From: Raphanus sativus
Lineage: Eukaryota; Streptophyta; Magnoliopsida; Brassicales; Brassicaceae
Length of the DNA stretch: 64,000 nucleotides
NCBI RefSeq assembly: GCF_000801105.2
Contig: NC_079515.1
Location: 11,718,001 to 11,782,000 of the forward strand
Reading direction: 5' to 3'
The stretch's first letter is position 1. The number at the start of each line of letters is the position of its first letter. Below the pieces are notes generated by a model. The model ran no database searches, had not been told where the DNA came from, and saw nothing but the letters and a program-made list of their open reading frames with translations. Made by a program: the position numbers and the translations under genes. This document shows, piece after piece, positions 63,541 through 64,000 of this stretch.

Positions 63541-64000
63541 ATAAAATATTTGGCACGTATTGAGGAAAAAAATTACAGACAGAAGTCTTGTGTAAGATGG
63601 TTGCAGGATAGTGACTAGAATACAAAGTTTTTCCACTGTATGGTGCATACTCGGAATGCCAAAAACATGATACAGAGTCTGGTTGATGCACAAGGAGAAG
63701 TACTTACATCCCATCTGAAAATGAAAAATAGAAGCGGTTTCTCCTTTTCAGAGCTTCTTGCAAAGTCAGGATTCCACTACTGAAGATATATCAGTTTCTT
63801 CTTTACATAACCTGCTGATATACAAATGTTCAAGAGATGCTGCTGCATTGATTGAAGGCCCTGTCACTTCCCTGGAGATTCACAAAGCACTACTCTTTCT
63901 CTCCCGTGTGACAAGGTATGGACAGATGGATTCAGAAAAGATTTTTTTGTAGCAACTTAGCCAATTTTAGGAAGGGATTTCATTGTTGTGGTGCCGACTT
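63541..64000 (+). pseudogene. LINE (L1-type) ORF2 fragment, runs off the window
   Basis: The endonuclease-to-reverse-transcriptase linker is readable: QKSCVRWLQDSD, stop, NTKFFHCMVHTRNAKNMIQS, LVDAQGEV. After broken frames come ALIEGPVTSLEIHKALLFL and, shifted, WTDGFRKDFFVAT-stop-PILGRDFIVVV. This matches the plant LINE pattern 'QKSRxxWLxxGDxNTKFFH' and 'PxTxEEIxxALF...GPDGFxxxFF'. At least two stops and several shifts make it dead. Confidence 0.75.

Overview
This is a plant nuclear window. Genes are split into many exons with GT-AG introns, the intergenic DNA is AT-rich, there is an intron-bearing elongator tRNA-Met gene, and Helitrons, Mutator-like (MULE), hAT-like and CACTA elements, SINE/LINE pieces and a Copia element surround the genes. 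From family knowledge, the protein-coding backbone is colinear with Arabidopsis thaliana chromosome 3 around At3g24210-At3g24150: ankyrin/GPCR-chaperone protein, COQ6, ABC1 kinase, cytosolic glutathione reductase, type I membrane protein (PMP), KIX-like protein. The organism is therefore a Brassicaceae member with much larger intergenic regions than Arabidopsis, probably Brassica-like. These assignments come from recognising the proteins; no database search was run.

Layout. 1-6.5 kb: transposon debris, including a Helitron nested in an hAT-like element and a tandem duplication containing a SINE-like unit. 6.56-8.45: ankyrin gene. 8.88-10.27: long-terminal-inverted-repeat MULE with a perfect 9-bp target duplication. 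10.40-16.65: an apparent composite MULE-like element, not present at this place in the Arabidopsis gene order. It holds four gene-like modules (MULE N-terminal-like ORF, GRF zinc finger/membrane protein, an intact five-exon DUF223/RPA-like gene on the minus strand, an F-box pseudogene) and many copies of two short motifs in its non-coding DNA. 16.94-19.86: COQ6. 20.25-24.02: chloroplast ABC1 kinase (minus). 24.32-24.40: tRNA-Met (minus). 25.48-26.13: short Helitron. 26.59-30.11: glutathione reductase. 31.0-34.4: hAT-like element and a 1.25-kb near-palindromic MULE. 35.03-37.34: PMP (minus). 38.5-50.1: hAT-like, CACTA and an old Helitron with helicase remnants, into which three other Helitrons were inserted head-to-tail with no spacer. 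51.3-51.6: short EF-hand ORF. 53.1-54.3: KIX-like gene. 55.4-57.8: two more abutting Helitrons. 58.3-58.95: GC-rich hAT-like element. 59.2-62.9: Copia element with an internal deletion and two frameshifts. 63.5-64.0: LINE reverse-transcriptase pseudogene running off the edge.

The backbone genes are housekeeping genes: ubiquinone synthesis (COQ6), plastid lipid/quinone-related kinase (ABC1K) and glutathione redox (GR). There is no operon logic; neighbours are linked by ancestral gene order. All multi-exon models below were joined by hand. Every junction keeps the reading frame and uses GT-AG, except two GC-AG introns.
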